Part shown: positions 33,429-42,771 of the stretch, in pieces
Position numbering within the stretch: position 1 is the stretch's first letter
How the letters are laid out: every line of letters starts with the position of its first letter
Assembly (NCBI GenBank): GCA_963798275.1
Contig: CAWCTB010000009.1
Span: forward strand, 165,829 to 229,828
Direction of reading: 5' to 3'
DNA: 64,000 nucleotides
Source: CAWCTB01 sp963798275
GTDB lineage: Bacteria > Acidobacteriota > Terriglobia > Terriglobales > Acidobacteriaceae
Translations under genes and position numbers: made by a program
Notes under the pieces: model-generated
What the model was told of the DNA's origin: nothing
What the model saw: only the letters and a program-made list of their open reading frames with translations
Database searches by the model: none

Positions 33429-34898
33429 CTAGTACTGCCCGTAGCGGCCCCGTACCGACTCGAACAACTTCTGCGAGTCGTAGCCCACGCCATCCTTGAA
33501 GACGATCTCGACCTTCTCCACATCGTCAATCTTGCTTGCCGGATTGCCTTTGATCACCACCAGGTCGGCGTTCTTGCCGGGCGCGATCGAGCCAATCTGG
33601 TCCTGTTTGCCCATATAGGTTGCGCCGTTCAGCGTGGCAACTTTGATCGCTTCCACCGGCGTGAATCCCGCTTCGACAAGCAACTCGATTTCCCGCTGAT
33701 CGCCAAATCCCGGCAGAGTGCCGCCGTTGCCGGTTGGGTCCGGACCGGCGAGAAGAAGTCCCCCGGCCTGCGCGAAGGCATGTTCCAGTTGCATATCGCG
33801 CTGGAACATCTCGGCGGAATTGCCCGCCGGCCGCGCGGCGCGCAAGTTACGAGCATAGAGGAACGCGGTGCGCGCCTCCGGAGACATCGCGTCGAGCATG
33901 TCGGGTCGCAACGGCGGCCGTCCCGGCACCGAGTGCTCGAAGACCGGCAGCGTCGAGGTGATCGCCACGTGCGCTTTGACCAGGGTCGCGATCAGGTCCT
34001 TAGCCTCGGCTGAGTCAGGTGCCATCTTCTCCATCGTCGGACCGCCTCCAGTCTTGGGGCACTGGTCGGGCTGCTTGCCGGGATCGAGCTGTGTGTTCAC
34101 GAAGAACCCATGCTCCAGATCGTCGATGCCCAGCGCCGCCGCCTCCGGATACGTCACCGAGCAAAGATGGCCCGTGATCTTCAGTCCGCGCTTGTGTGCC
34201 TCTTCGATGGCGACCTTGAGTTCTTCGCGCGTGATGTCCATGTAGGCCTTGAACGAGGTGACCCCCTGGTCGGCCCAGTAGTTCACCAGCCTGCGTGCGT
34301 CGTCGGGACCGGTGAGCTGGTGCATTTGCATGAAGAGGTAGGGATTCGGTCCTTCCAGGTAAGGCCCGGTTACGTCGATGTGCGGACCCGGCACCAGGCC
34401 AGAGTCGATCATCTTCTTCAGGTTCAGGTCGGCGTAGGTCTCGACACTTCCGGTCGTACGCATGCTGGTCACCCCAGCCGCCAGGTAAAGCCGCGGCGAG
34501 CTGAACGTCATCTGCGGCACCAGCAGGGGCGCTTCCCAGTCGCCATTCGCCTGCAGGTCCGGCCGCGCGATGTGGTACAGGTGGTTGTGCATGCCCACGA
34601 TGCCGGGCATCACGGTGTATCCGCGCAGGTCGAGCACTGTTGTACCATCGCTGGCTGCGACATCCGCCCCCGGCTGCACCGCCGCGATCTTCCCGGCTTC
34701 AATTACTACGTTCTGATCGTCGACCGCCGCCTTGCCGGTGCCATCAATCACCCTCACATGGGTGAGGACGACCCGCGGCGAATTCACCCGCACGTATTTC
34801 TGGGTGAGCTTCGACAACGACGGTGGTTCCTCTGCGTTCATCCCGGCGGCGCATAGGCCAAGGAAAATTAGCAGAACAAGCGAGCGGCATCGATTCAT
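33429..34898 (-). CDS. Secreted amidohydrolase (imidazolonepropionase-like)
   Basis: The protein has 489 residues with a signal peptide (LVLLIFLGLCAAGMNA). It carries the amidohydrolase TIM-barrel metal motif HNH (residues 104-106, MPGIVGMHNHLYH), a probable carboxylated Lys in TSFKAYMD, His in ITGHLCS and DLEHGFF, and the metal Asp in LLAGPDPTG. The C-terminal IGSIAPGKNADLVVIKGNP returns to the small beta domain. It is related to exported imidazolonepropionase-like and prolidase-like hydrolases. The likely substrate is a peptide or cyclic amide, but this is not determinable here. Confidence 0.88.
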   Translation of the reverse strand: MNRCRSLVLLIFLGLCAAGMNAEEPPSLSKLTQKYVRVNSPRVVLTHVRVIDGTGKAAVDDQNVVIEAGKIAAVQPGADVAASDGTTVLDLRGYTVMPGIVGMHNHLYHIARPDLQANGDWEAPLLVPQMTFSSPRLYLAAGVTSMRTTGSVETYADLNLKKMIDSGLVPGPHIDVTGPYLEGPNPYLFMQMHQLTGPDDARRLVNYWADQGVTSFKAYMDITREELKVAIEEAHKRGLKITGHLCSVTYPEAAALGIDDLEHGFFVNTQLDPGKQPDQCPKTGGGPTMEKMAPDSAEAKDLIATLVKAHVAITSTLPVFEHSVPGRPPLRPDMLDAMSPEARTAFLYARNLRAARPAGNSAEMFQRDMQLEHAFAQAGGLLLAGPDPTGNGGTLPGFGDQREIELLVEAGFTPVEAIKVATLNGATYMGKQDQIGSIAPGKNADLVVIKGNPASKIDDVEKVEIVFKDGVGYDSQKLFESVRGRYGQY

Positions 34899-35040
34899 AG
34901 CGTCTCCCCACATCCGCGCCATTGTACTGGTTCGCTGACCCGAAACTCCGATCTCCGGCTACGGCCGCAGACCCGGCGCATATATACTGCGTTGGGATTA
35001 TGCACCCGACCGCATCCAAAACGGCCTTGCACGGCGACTC

Positions 35041-35664
35041 ATGCTGCGGATAGGCCTCACCGGCGGCGTGGCCTGCGGCAAGTCGACCATTGGCGCCATG
35101 CTGAAAAACCGCGGCGCACACTTCCTGCAAGCCGACACCTTGGCCCATCAGCTCTATGCTCCCGGAGGCGAAACCTACGACGCCGTCGTTCGCACCTTCG
35201 GCCGCGAGATCCTCAACCCCGACGCCACCATCAACCGCGCGAAGTTGGCCAATGCCGCCTTCCCCGCGCGCATCGGCGAACTGAACGCCATCGTTCACCC
35301 GGCAGTCGTCGCGGCGCAGAATCGCTGGATGGACGACATGGCTCGGCAGGATCCCAACGGCATCGCCGTGGTGGAAGCCGCCCTGCTGATCGAAGCCGGA
35401 GCCGCCAAGGACTTCGACAAGGTGATAGTGGTGACTTGCAGTTGGGAACAGAAGATCGCACGCTATGCCCAACGCGCTGGCATTTCCCTCGACACTGCTC
35501 GTGCTGAGGTCGAACGTCGCAGCAAGGCTCAGATGTCCGACACAGAAAAAGCCAGCCACGCCGACTACGTGATCGAAAACTCCGGCTCGCTTGCGGAAGC
35601 TGAAAAACAGGTAGACCGCATCTGGATCGAACTGACCAAATCTGCTCCCATCCGCCCTCGCTGA
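35041..35664 (+). CDS. coaE: Dephospho-CoA kinase
   Basis: This enzyme catalyses the last step of coenzyme A synthesis, phosphorylating the ribose 3'-OH of dephospho-CoA. The 207-residue protein has the P-loop GGVACGKST (8-16), the substrate Asp in LQADTLAHQLY, AIVHPAV and VVEAALLIEAG, and the lid RRSKAQMSDTEK. Length is normal. It lies 81 nt upstream of htrA on the same strand. Confidence 0.95.
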   Translation: MLRIGLTGGVACGKSTIGAMLKNRGAHFLQADTLAHQLYAPGGETYDAVVRTFGREILNPDATINRAKLANAAFPARIGELNAIVHPAVVAAQNRWMDDMARQDPNGIAVVEAALLIEAGAAKDFDKVIVVTCSWEQKIARYAQRAGISLDTARAEVERRSKAQMSDTEKASHADYVIENSGSLAEAEKQVDRIWIELTKSAPIRPR

Positions 35665-35745
35665 CGGGGTTGCCGCCAATTCGGTACACTTACACTAGGA
35701 AAACGTCTAACTCTTGCGGAATTCTACGGTCGTTCTAATAACATC

Positions 35746-36882
35746 ATGAAACTGGTTCGTCCTCTTCTTATCGGCGCTCTCCTGGCAGCAGGTTTTTACT
35801 ATTACACCACCCACCACCACGATTCGGGTCCCGACTGGATCGCGCAACCGGCCAAGGTCGAACTGACCGAAGCCGCCGCCCCTCAGACCTTCGACGCCGA
35901 AGAGCAGATCAACATCGAGGTCTACAAAAAGGGAATTCCTTCCGTCGTCAATATCACCTCGACTGCGGTCGCCATGGACTTCTTCTGGGGACCGGTGCCG
36001 CAGCAGGGCCAGGGCTCCGGCTTCATCATCGACAAGGACGGACACATCCTCACCAACTACCACGTGGTCGAAAACGCGCGCCAGGTCGACGTCACGCTGC
36101 ACAACAAGAAGAAGTACCGCGCGCAGGTGATCGGCCTCGACCAGTCCCACGATCTCGCGGTTATTCAGATCAAGGCGCCCGGACTCGTTCCCGCCGTGCT
36201 CGGCGATTCCAAAGACCTGCAGGTCGGGCAGAAGGTGTTCGCCATCGGCAATCCCTTCGGCCTCACCGGCACCATGACCCGCGGCATCATCAGCTCGATG
36301 CGGCCCATCCGCAATCCCGAGGGCGCCTACATCGACGAAGCTATCCAGACCGACGCCGCCATCAACCCCGGCAACTCCGGAGGCCCGCTGCTCAACTCCC
36401 GCGCCGAAGTCATCGGCATCAACAGCATGATCGCCACCGGCGGCTCCAACCAGAGCGCCGGCATCGGCTTCGCCATCCCCATCAACACGGCCAAGGCCGT
36501 CATCAGCGACCTGGTCACTCTGGGGCGGGTGCGCCGTCCGTCGCTCGGCATCCGCACCCTGCCCATCGGCCCCGAGCTGGCGCAGGAGATGGGCCTGCCT
36601 TCCGACTACGGCATCCTCATCGTGCAGGTCATTCCCGGCGGATCGGCGCAGCGCGCGGGGCTTCGCGGCGGCAATGAGCGCGCCTATATCGGCAACATCC
36701 CGGTGATGATCGGCGGCGACCTCATCGTTGCCATCGACGGCGAGCCGGTCAGCGATCAGCAGGACCTTTCCCACGAGATGAACAAGCACCGCGCCGGCGA
36801 CACCGTCACCCTCACCATCTTCCGCGGCAAGCGCAAGATGGACGTGAAGGTCACCCTCGACGAGGCCCGCCAGCAGGCCTGA
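35746..36882 (+). CDS. HtrA/Deg-type periplasmic serine protease (trypsin + PDZ)
   Basis: The protein has 378 residues with an N-terminal membrane anchor (LLIGALLAAGFYYYTT). The catalytic triad is His106 (TNYHVVEN), Asp136 (SHDLAVIQI) and Ser211 (NPGNSGGPLLN). One C-terminal PDZ domain (~280-375) includes SDYGILIVQVIPGGSAQRAG and GDLIVAIDGEPVSDQQDL. The single PDZ and membrane anchor make it DegS/HtrA-like rather than DegP. Its expected role is envelope protein quality control. Confidence 0.93.
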   Translation: MKLVRPLLIGALLAAGFYYYTTHHHDSGPDWIAQPAKVELTEAAAPQTFDAEEQINIEVYKKGIPSVVNITSTAVAMDFFWGPVPQQGQGSGFIIDKDGHILTNYHVVENARQVDVTLHNKKKYRAQVIGLDQSHDLAVIQIKAPGLVPAVLGDSKDLQVGQKVFAIGNPFGLTGTMTRGIISSMRPIRNPEGAYIDEAIQTDAAINPGNSGGPLLNSRAEVIGINSMIATGGSNQSAGIGFAIPINTAKAVISDLVTLGRVRRPSLGIRTLPIGPELAQEMGLPSDYGILIVQVIPGGSAQRAGLRGGNERAYIGNIPVMIGGDLIVAIDGEPVSDQQDLSHEMNKHRAGDTVTLTIFRGKRKMDVKVTLDEARQQA

Positions 36883-36951
36883 AAAGGGTTGTTGTGCGCC
36901 GTTTCGTTCTGCATTGCCGCCTCCCTACGCCGTCAGATATGATTTTCGGTT

Positions 36952-37311
36952 ATGTATGACGACTTCCAGGCGGTAGATCGCTGGACCGGCAAGTCCGTTC
37001 ATTGCCAATATCAGGCGCTGATTGTCGCCATTGCCACCCGCCATGCCGATGCCGTCGACATCAAGTTCCTGGTCGACGAGCGGCCGGTCTGGATCGCCCT
37101 GCCGCATCCCGCGTGGGTGGAGTACAACCTGCGCACCGGCAAGGTTATCTCGGATCCCCTGGCGGTTCAGATCGCCGGCCATTTTCTGAAGTGGGCCATC
37201 GAGTCGGGAGAAGATAATGGAAGGGAAATGTATAGCTTGACGGTACAGGAAACGTTAGATCACCTGAACGCTGTCATGGAGGAAGCGAATCAGCCCGCAG
37301 TCACCCGATAA
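36952..37311 (+). CDS. Conserved-looking hypothetical protein
   Basis: This 119-residue soluble protein has no recognised family. It begins MYDDFQAVDRWTGKSVHCQY, has a central ALPHPAWVEYNLRTGKVISD strand-turn region, and ends in a helix (LTVQETLDHLNAVMEEANQP). Codon use matches its neighbours. It lies 69 nt after htrA and may share its transcript. A possible terminator follows. Confidence 0.55.
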   Translation: MYDDFQAVDRWTGKSVHCQYQALIVAIATRHADAVDIKFLVDERPVWIALPHPAWVEYNLRTGKVISDPLAVQIAGHFLKWAIESGEDNGREMYSLTVQETLDHLNAVMEEANQPAVTR

Positions 37312-37335
37312 CACAAGTCGTCGGGCCTTTTATTT
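37303..37335 (+). terminator. Possible terminator upstream of pckA
   Basis: CCCGA ... TCGGG with a ~14-nt loop is followed by CCTTTTATTTTT. The stem is short but the T-tract is good. Confidence 0.45.
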
Positions 37336-37437
37336 TTCGCACGTCTGAGAGTTCCGCCCAGTTCTCACACGGCCTCCCTGCATCTCTCGTCCTCTTCCGC
37401 CCGTCAAGAGTTTGCAGTTCTTATAAGGAGTCCTCAT

Positions 37438-39028
37438 ATGTCCTCTACCGTGCAAGCCCCCGAGCTGGGCCATTTGCTGGATCAGCCTAACGTTCACCAC
37501 AACCTCACCCCCGCACTGCTGGTCGAGGCCGCATTGCGTCGCGGCGAAGGCGTGCTGGCTTCGCGTGGATCGCTGGTGTCCGACACCGGCAAGCGCACTG
37601 GCCGCTCGCCCAAAGACAAGTTCACCGTCAAAGACTCTATCACCGCCGGCAGGGTCGCCTGGGGCTCCGCTAACCAGCCGTTCTCCTCCGAGAAATTCGA
37701 CGCCCTTTACGACCGAGTGGTCGACTACCTGAAAGAGCAAAGAGCTGTTCGTGCAGGACCTGTTCTGCGGGGCCGATCCCAAGTACCAGTTGCCCATCCG
37801 CGTGATCAACGAGGTCGCCTGGCACAACCTGTTCGTTCGCCAGCTCTTCATCCGGCCCACGCTCGACGAGTTGAAGCGCCACGAGCCCGAGTTCACCATC
37901 GTTAGCGCGCCCACGTTTCTCGCCGATCCCAAGCGTGACGGCACCAATTCGGAAGTCTTCGTCATCGTCAACTTCACCCGCAAGCTGGTTATCATCGGCG
38001 GCACCCAGTACGCGGGGGAAATGAAGAAGTCCATCTTCGGGGTGATGAACTTCCTGCTGCCGCAGCGCAACGTCTTCCCCATGCACTGCTCGGCCAACAT
38101 CGGCGAAGACGACGTCACCGCTCTGTTCTTCGGACTCTCCGGCACCGGCAAGACGACGCTCTCCGCCGATCCGACTCGCCGCCTGATCGGCGACGACGAG
38201 CACGGCTGGAGCGCCACCGGCGTCTTCAACTTCGAAGGCGGCTGCTATGCCAAATGCATTCGCCTCTCCGAGCAGAACGAGCCCCAGATTTGGAACGCCC
38301 TGGGATTTGGTTCGGTATTGGAGAACGTGGTGCTCGATCCCGTCACCCGCGTGCCCGACTATGACGATGAGAGCAAGACCGAGAACACGCGCGCTGCGTA
38401 TCCCGTCGAGCACATCGACAATGCCGTCATCCCCGGCTTTGGCGGACATCCCAAGAACGTGGTCTTCCTGACTGCCGATGCGTTCGGCGTTCTGCCGCCG
38501 GTCTCGAAGCTCACCCCCGAGCAGGCCATGTTCCACTTCATGTCGGGTTACACCGCGAAAGTTGCGGGAACCGAAGCTGGAGTCACCGAGCCGCAAGCGA
38601 CCTTTTCTACCTGCTTCGGCGCGCCCTTCATGCCGCTGCCGCCCAAGGTCTATGCCGAGATGCTGGGCGGCCGCCTGCGCGAACACAATGCGCAATGCTG
38701 GCTGGTCAACACCGGATGGCAGGGCGGACCCTACGGCGTGGGCAAGCGCATGAGCCTGCCCTACACCCGCGCCATGGTCAACGCGCTGGTCGAAGGCAGG
38801 CTGGCCAATGTCGAGTTTGAAATCGAGCCGTCGTTTGGGCTGAGCATTCCGAAGTCAGTGCCCGAAGTTCCGTCCGAGTTGCTCAACCCGCGCAACTCCT
38901 GGAAGGATAAAGCCGCCTACGACAAGTCGGCCGCCGAGCTGTCAGCTCGCTTCGAGAAGAACTTCGAACAGTTCGACGCCCCACGCGAGATCAAAGAGGC
39001 AGGACCACGGCCGGTGGTGGCGAAGTAG
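37438..39028 (+). CDS. pckA: ATP-dependent phosphoenolpyruvate carboxykinase (frameshifted near residue 100)
   Basis: PckA makes PEP from oxaloacetate with ATP in gluconeogenesis. The N-terminal part contains RGSLVSDTGKRTGRSPKDKF, the substrate-binding Arg loop. The main part contains WHNLFVRQLF, GGTQYAGEMKKSIFGVMNFL, the P-loop GLSGTGKTTLSADP, the metal-binding GDDEHGW and NTRAAYP. A frameshift at about 37,738-37,743 (DYLKEQ followed by KELFVQDLFCG in the next frame) splits it. The two frames join without loss to ~530 residues, the normal family length. PckA is single-copy and important, so a sequencing indel is the more likely cause. A hairpin terminator follows 31 nt after the stop. Confidence 0.92.
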
Positions 39029-39058
39029 TCCAGGACGAGTCAGTCGCAATACCAGATG

Positions 39059-39082
39059 GGCGCAGCTTCGGCTGCGCCTTTC
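39059..39082 (+). terminator. Terminator after pckA
   Basis: GGCGCAGC-TTCG-GCTGCGCC is an 8-bp GC-rich stem with a stable TTCG loop, followed by TTTCC. The T-tract is weak but the position is right. Confidence 0.65.
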
Positions 39083-39170
39083 CAACCATCCGCCGTCGCA
39101 ATCTGACTCGGTTCGCTTTGCCGGCTGCATTACCTCCTCACCCAGCCACCCTTTATACTCACCTCATCCC

Positions 39171-39756
39171 ATGCACAACGGATACACCGACCTGCCGCCC
39201 GGAAAGCTCGCTGCCGTGGTTACGTATCTCGAAATGCGCACGTCCGGAGCCGCCAACCGATCCCCCAGATTCAAGATTCGACATCCGCCGCGTCCTGCAG
39301 CCCGAGCTCGACTGGTATCGCCGGCTCTATCGAGCTATCGGGGAGCCCTGGCTCTGGTTCAGCCGCCTGCGCCTGTCCGACGACGAACTTCGCGCCGTTC
39401 TCCACCATCCCGAGGTTGATGTCTTCGTGCTGACACATGCTGGCGTGGACGGCGGGCTTCTGGAACTCGACCGCCGCCAATTCCCTGACATAGAGCTGTC
39501 ATTCTTCGGGGTGACTCCCGCACTCATCGGCAAGGGTGCGGGACGTGCCTTGCTCGAACACTGCCTCCCGCTGGCGTGGGAGTACAACCCGCAGCGCATC
39601 TGGCTGCATACCTGTACGTCCGATCATCCCGGTGCGCTTGCCTTTTACCTCAAGGCTGGCTTTGTGCCCTACAAGCGGGCCATCGAGATTGCCGACGATC
39701 CCCGGCTTACCGGCGACGTGCCGCGCGACGCCGCTCCCCACATCCCGCTGCTTTGA
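39171..39756 (+). CDS. GNAT-family N-acetyltransferase (frameshifted near N-terminus)
   Basis: The N-terminal 22 residues (MHNGYTDLPPGKLAAVVTYL) are in one frame. From about 39,255-39,270 the conserved part continues in another: DSRFDIRRVLQPELDWYRRL, WFSRLRLSDDEL, the acceptor strand IELSFFGVTPALIGKGAGRA (acetyl-CoA pyrophosphate loop Q/RxxGxG/A variant) and HPGALAFYLKAGFVPYKR. This is a complete GNAT fold of ~195 residues once the single-base shift is corrected. The acceptor substrate is unknown. Confidence 0.75.
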
Positions 39757-39861
39757 CAGTACAGGGGACAGAATGTCTCATGCACGCTCTTCAGGGTGTG
39801 TGTTAGAACCAGGCTTGGCGAGACACTCAGGCGTCAGGATTGCAACCGCGGTCAACCAGCG

Positions 39862-39966
39862 TAGAACCGGCCCGAACGGGCGACAGAGTTTAGCCCAGCA
39901 CGCAGCCGTAGGCGGAGTGCTGGGTAGAGTGGGAAGAGGAACCGAGTCCCGTGGGGACGGCAGGGG
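39862..39966. repeat. Dispersed ~105-bp palindromic repeat, copy 1
   Basis: The order of parts is CCGGCCCGAACGGGCG, TTTAGCCCAGCACGCAGCCG, TAGGCGGAGTGCTGGGT and GAGTCCCGTGGGGACGGCA. A second copy lies at 45,608-45,712. The outer and central blocks are each short inverted repeats. It stands in an intergenic stretch (39757-40112) that holds no gene. Confidence 0.75.
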
Positions 39967-40112
39967 TTCACACACACTCCTCGGCTCTGAAGAATCGGAC
40001 TCTTCCGCGGCCCGCTCTAAACCTTCAGCCACACGATGGGAAAAGCTGTGAGCGAGCCGGCGAAAAGATGACGATCAACTGCTTTCTGACTACTGGCAAC
40101 TGCCCACTACTC

Positions 40113-40428
40113 TCACGGTCTCTGCACGTGCTGCTCGCCCAATACCTTGCCCGCGTTGTCGAACCACACCACTTCGTACTGCGAACGGAAGATCGAATAG
40201 TAGTAGCGGTAAACATACTCGGTCGCGCAGCGTTGCGGAGCCAGCGTCACCGCACCGCACTCTCCTTCGCTCGAAGGATCGCCCATGATCTCGCGCACCA
40301 CTTCGTTGGGATCGCCCAGGTTCACCAGCATCGCGTTCTGCCGCAACTTCTCGTCGTGGTGATAGGCCCACATCGCCGCAGCAAAAAGAACCAACGCGAT
40401 AGTGACAAAAACGATTCGTGGTAGCCAT
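40113..40428 (-). CDS. Small membrane-anchored hypothetical protein (frameshifted at A5/T5)
   Basis: From ATG 40428 the coding strand reads MATTNRF and then, with one T fewer in the five-T run at 40407-40411, VTIALVLFAAAMWAYHHDEK. This gives one N-terminal membrane helix. A ~75-residue outer domain follows (LGDPNEVVREIMGDPSSEGE, RYYYSIFRSQYEVVWFDNAG, ending LGEQHVQRP). The pattern of a Gly-Asp-Pro 'LGDP.EVVREIMG' then a strand pair suggests an SmpA/OmlA-like small fold, but this is a weak impression. The uninterrupted frame starts only at 40394 with a TTG. Confidence 0.5.
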
Positions 40429-40574
40429 GGAAGAAGTTGTCAGTTCCTAGTTCGACTTTCAAGTCTCCAGTTCAGTCATCGGCCGCCGCTAGAGACCCCG
40501 TCATCAAAAGCGCCGCCTTGCGCTCCCTTGGGTGCAGGAGCGAGCGATTGCTCGCCTCTCGCCGACAACCCGTT

Positions 40575-40640
40575 CTTGCTCGAAACTTGCAACTCGAAAC
40601 TTGAAACTCGAAACTATCCACTATCCACTATTCACTAACC
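40575..40640. repeat. Intergenic word repeat (CTCGAAACTTGAAACTCGAAAC type)
   Basis: Imperfect tandem words CTTGCAACTCGAAA, CTTGAAACTCGAAA, CTATCCACTATCCACTATTC lie between two minus-strand genes. A related GAGTTTCGAGTTTCAAG array occurs at 46.14 kb. Confidence 0.55.
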
Positions 40641-40882
40641 ACTATCTTCGCTCCCGCCGGCAGGTAGCTCTTCCTGCGGAACCAGTCTTCCATCGACGCT
40701 TGCAGCCGCTCCAAGGGCACGCGATTGCCAATCTCCATCAGGCCGTCGCCCGCCGGAATCGTATCGTCGAACACCTGGTCGTTGGTGAAGTTGCGCATGC
40801 TGAAGCTGTCCAGCCACTTCAGCGGACACGCCTTCCGCTGCCCTCCCTCTTCGTACTCCACTCGGATTTTGCGCACGAACAT
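40628..40882 (-). CDS. Small hypothetical protein
   Basis: This 84-residue protein starts MFVRKIRVEYEEGGQRKACP and includes LKWLDSFSMRNFTNDQVFDD and MEDWFRRKSYLPAGAKIVVS. It is soluble and basic-acidic mixed. No family is recognised. The upstream in-frame extension is word-repeat DNA, so the internal ATG at 40882 is preferred. The composition looks like real protein, with few rare residues. Confidence 0.55.
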   Translation of the reverse strand: MFVRKIRVEYEEGGQRKACPLKWLDSFSMRNFTNDQVFDDTIPAGDGLMEIGNRVPLERLQASMEDWFRRKSYLPAGAKIVVSE

Positions 40883-41004
40883 ACCTCGATTGTGCCATGC
40901 ACCGAGGCTCTTTGCCTGTCCGTCCTTCGCTTTAGCTCTCGCCCGACGATGGATACCCGACACCTGATACCTGAAACCCAACACCTTCCTCCACATTTCT
41001 GGCC

Positions 41005-41070
41005 GGTAGCTGGCAGCTGGTGGCTGGTAGCCCCTGGCTGACGGCTGATGGCTGACAGCTATCAACGCCG
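41005..41070. repeat. Intergenic word repeat (GGTAGCTGGCAGCTGG type)
   Basis: The repeated words GGTAGCTGGCAGCTGGTGGC, TGGTAGCCCCTGGCTGACGG and CTGATGGCTGACAGC precede tyrS by about 35 bp. Confidence 0.6.
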
Positions 41071-41101
41071 AATCCATCGCCGTTTTCTATAATCAAGTTC
41101 T

Positions 41102-42364
41102 ATGTCCTCATTCCCGCCCGTCGACGAGCAACTGGCCTACCTGCGCAAGGGCGCCGCCGAAATCATCCGCGAGAGCGATCTGCGCGAGCGCATCGAGCAA
41201 TCGCTGGCCTCCGGCAAGCCGATGCGGGTGAAGGCCGGCTTCGACCCCACTGCTCCCGACCTCCATCTCGGCCACACCGTGCTCATGCGCAAGCTCAAGC
41301 ACTTTCAGGACATGGGCCACACCGTCATCTTTCTCATCGGCGACTTCACCGGCCTCATCGGCGATCCCTCGGGCCGCTCCACCACGCGCCCGCCGCTCAC
41401 CCGCGAGCAGATCGACGCCAACGCCGAAACCTACAAGGCGCAGGTCTTCAAGATCCTCGACCGCGACAAGACCGAAGTCCGCTTCAACAGCGACTGGCTG
41501 GGCAAGCTCGGCTTCGAAGGCTTCATCCGCCTGGCCGCCAAGTTCACCGTCTCGCAGATGCTCGAGCGCGAAGACTTCCACAAGCGCTTCGTCGAAGAGA
41601 AGCCCATCGCCATGCACGAGCTGCTCTATCCCATCGCGCAGGGTTACGACTCGGTGGCGCTCGAGGCCGACGTCGAGCTCGGCGGCACCGACCAGAAATT
41701 CAACCTGCTCATGGGCCGCCAACTGCAGCGCGACTACCACCAGCCGCCGCAGATCGTCCTCACCATGCCGCTGCTGGAAGGCACCGACGGCGTGCAGAAA
41801 ATGTCGAAGTCCTACGGCAACTACATCGGCATCACCGAGCCGCCGCAGGAAATGTTCGGCAAGGTCATGTCCATCTCCGACGAGTTGATGTGGCGTTACT
41901 ACGAACTGCTCACCGACGTGAGCTCGCGCGAGATCGACGAGCTCAAGCAGGCAGTGGCCAGGGGCGAGGCTCACCCCATGAAGCTCAAGCAAAACCTTGC
42001 CCAGCGCATCATCGCCGACTTCCACTCGCTCGCCGCCGCCCAGCAGGCCGCGCAGGACTGGTCCCGCATGTTCCAAAAGGATGAGGCTCCGGAAGACCTG
42101 CCGCTCATCAGTGTGCACTTTGCCGAGGTTGCCGCCCCCAACGCCGCATCAACCGCGAACGGAATCGTCCAGGTGAAGCTCGACAAACTGCTCGCCCGCA
42201 CCGGACTCGCCACCTCCGTTACCGACGGCCTGCGCAAGCTCAAGCAGAACGCCGTGAAGCTCGACGGCGAACTCAAGACCGACCTCGTCGCTTCGGTAAA
42301 ACTCGGCTCCGAATTCACCCTGCGCGCAGGGAAGAGGATGGTGCGGGTTTGCGTGGAGGGCTAA
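41102..42364 (+). CDS. tyrS: Tyrosyl-tRNA synthetase
   Basis: The protein has 420 residues. The class I motifs are HLGH (55-58, in the HIGH position) and KMSKS (233-237). The tyrosine pocket is visible in DFTGLIGDPSGRS and LYPIAQGYDSVALEADVELG. A C-terminal S4 RNA-binding domain (~350-418) contains LDKLLARTGLATSVTDGLRK. The shape of the KMSKS region and the S4 end match the TyrZ-like group. It charges tRNA-Tyr. Confidence 0.96.
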   Translation: MSSFPPVDEQLAYLRKGAAEIIRESDLRERIEQSLASGKPMRVKAGFDPTAPDLHLGHTVLMRKLKHFQDMGHTVIFLIGDFTGLIGDPSGRSTTRPPLTREQIDANAETYKAQVFKILDRDKTEVRFNSDWLGKLGFEGFIRLAAKFTVSQMLEREDFHKRFVEEKPIAMHELLYPIAQGYDSVALEADVELGGTDQKFNLLMGRQLQRDYHQPPQIVLTMPLLEGTDGVQKMSKSYGNYIGITEPPQEMFGKVMSISDELMWRYYELLTDVSSREIDELKQAVARGEAHPMKLKQNLAQRIIADFHSLAAAQQAAQDWSRMFQKDEAPEDLPLISVHFAEVAAPNAASTANGIVQVKLDKLLARTGLATSVTDGLRKLKQNAVKLDGELKTDLVASVKLGSEFTLRAGKRMVRVCVEG

Positions 42365-42435
42365 ACGAAACTCGGTCCGGCGCACGCGGATGCAGGACGG
42401 ATTCCTAATATCCTAGCTGTGCTAAAATCTTGTAT

Positions 42436-42771
42436 GTGGCCAGGAAGAAGGCTCGGAAGACTTCCAAACCGCAAAAGATCGTTGACGATACCTGCCATCT
42501 TGGAGGCAGGCGGCGTGGCGCTGTTCTCAAAGAAGAAGTCTGGTGTGATGGGGATGAGGTCGTGAAGTACAGTCTCGCCTACGTCGATCCCCGGATATGC
42601 AGTCAAGATCATGGCCGCGTGCTCGGGTACGACAACAGTCATGGTCACCATCATCGTCACTTTATGGGGACGGTCCGGGCATTCGAGTTCTCCAGCTACC
42701 GGGAACTGGTTGACCGATTCCAGAGAGAAGTTGAAGCCTTGTGGAGACAGGAAGATGCGCAGAGCGGTTAA
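42436..42771 (+). CDS. TumE/DUF6516-like toxin
   Basis: This protein of about 111 residues has a basic N-terminal stretch (ARKKARKTSKPQK), a strand pair (EVWCDGDEVVKYSLAYVDPR) and the family's hallmark RVLGYDNSHGHHHRHFMG, followed by YRELVDRFQREVEALW. The HGxHHRH cluster is typical of the TumE group, thought to be toxins of TA modules. The start is GTG at 42436 or TTG at 42430. The stop overlaps the next gene by 17 bp, the usual translational coupling of a TA pair. Confidence 0.75.
   Translation: MARKKARKTSKPQKIVDDTCHLGGRRRGAVLKEEVWCDGDEVVKYSLAYVDPRICSQDHGRVLGYDNSHGHHHRHFMGTVRAFEFSSYRELVDRFQREVEALWRQEDAQSG

Noticed and set aside
35707..36789. 360-residue open frame antisense to htrA
   Set aside because: It lies wholly opposite a gene with an intact catalytic triad. 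Antisense frames are expected at this GC content and the product (Ala/Asp/Gly-rich) matches no family.
41108..42118. 336-residue open frame antisense to tyrS
   Set aside because: It is a codon-position shadow of a clear TyrRS gene, with low-complexity Leu/Ala/Val/Glu/His composition and no RBS.
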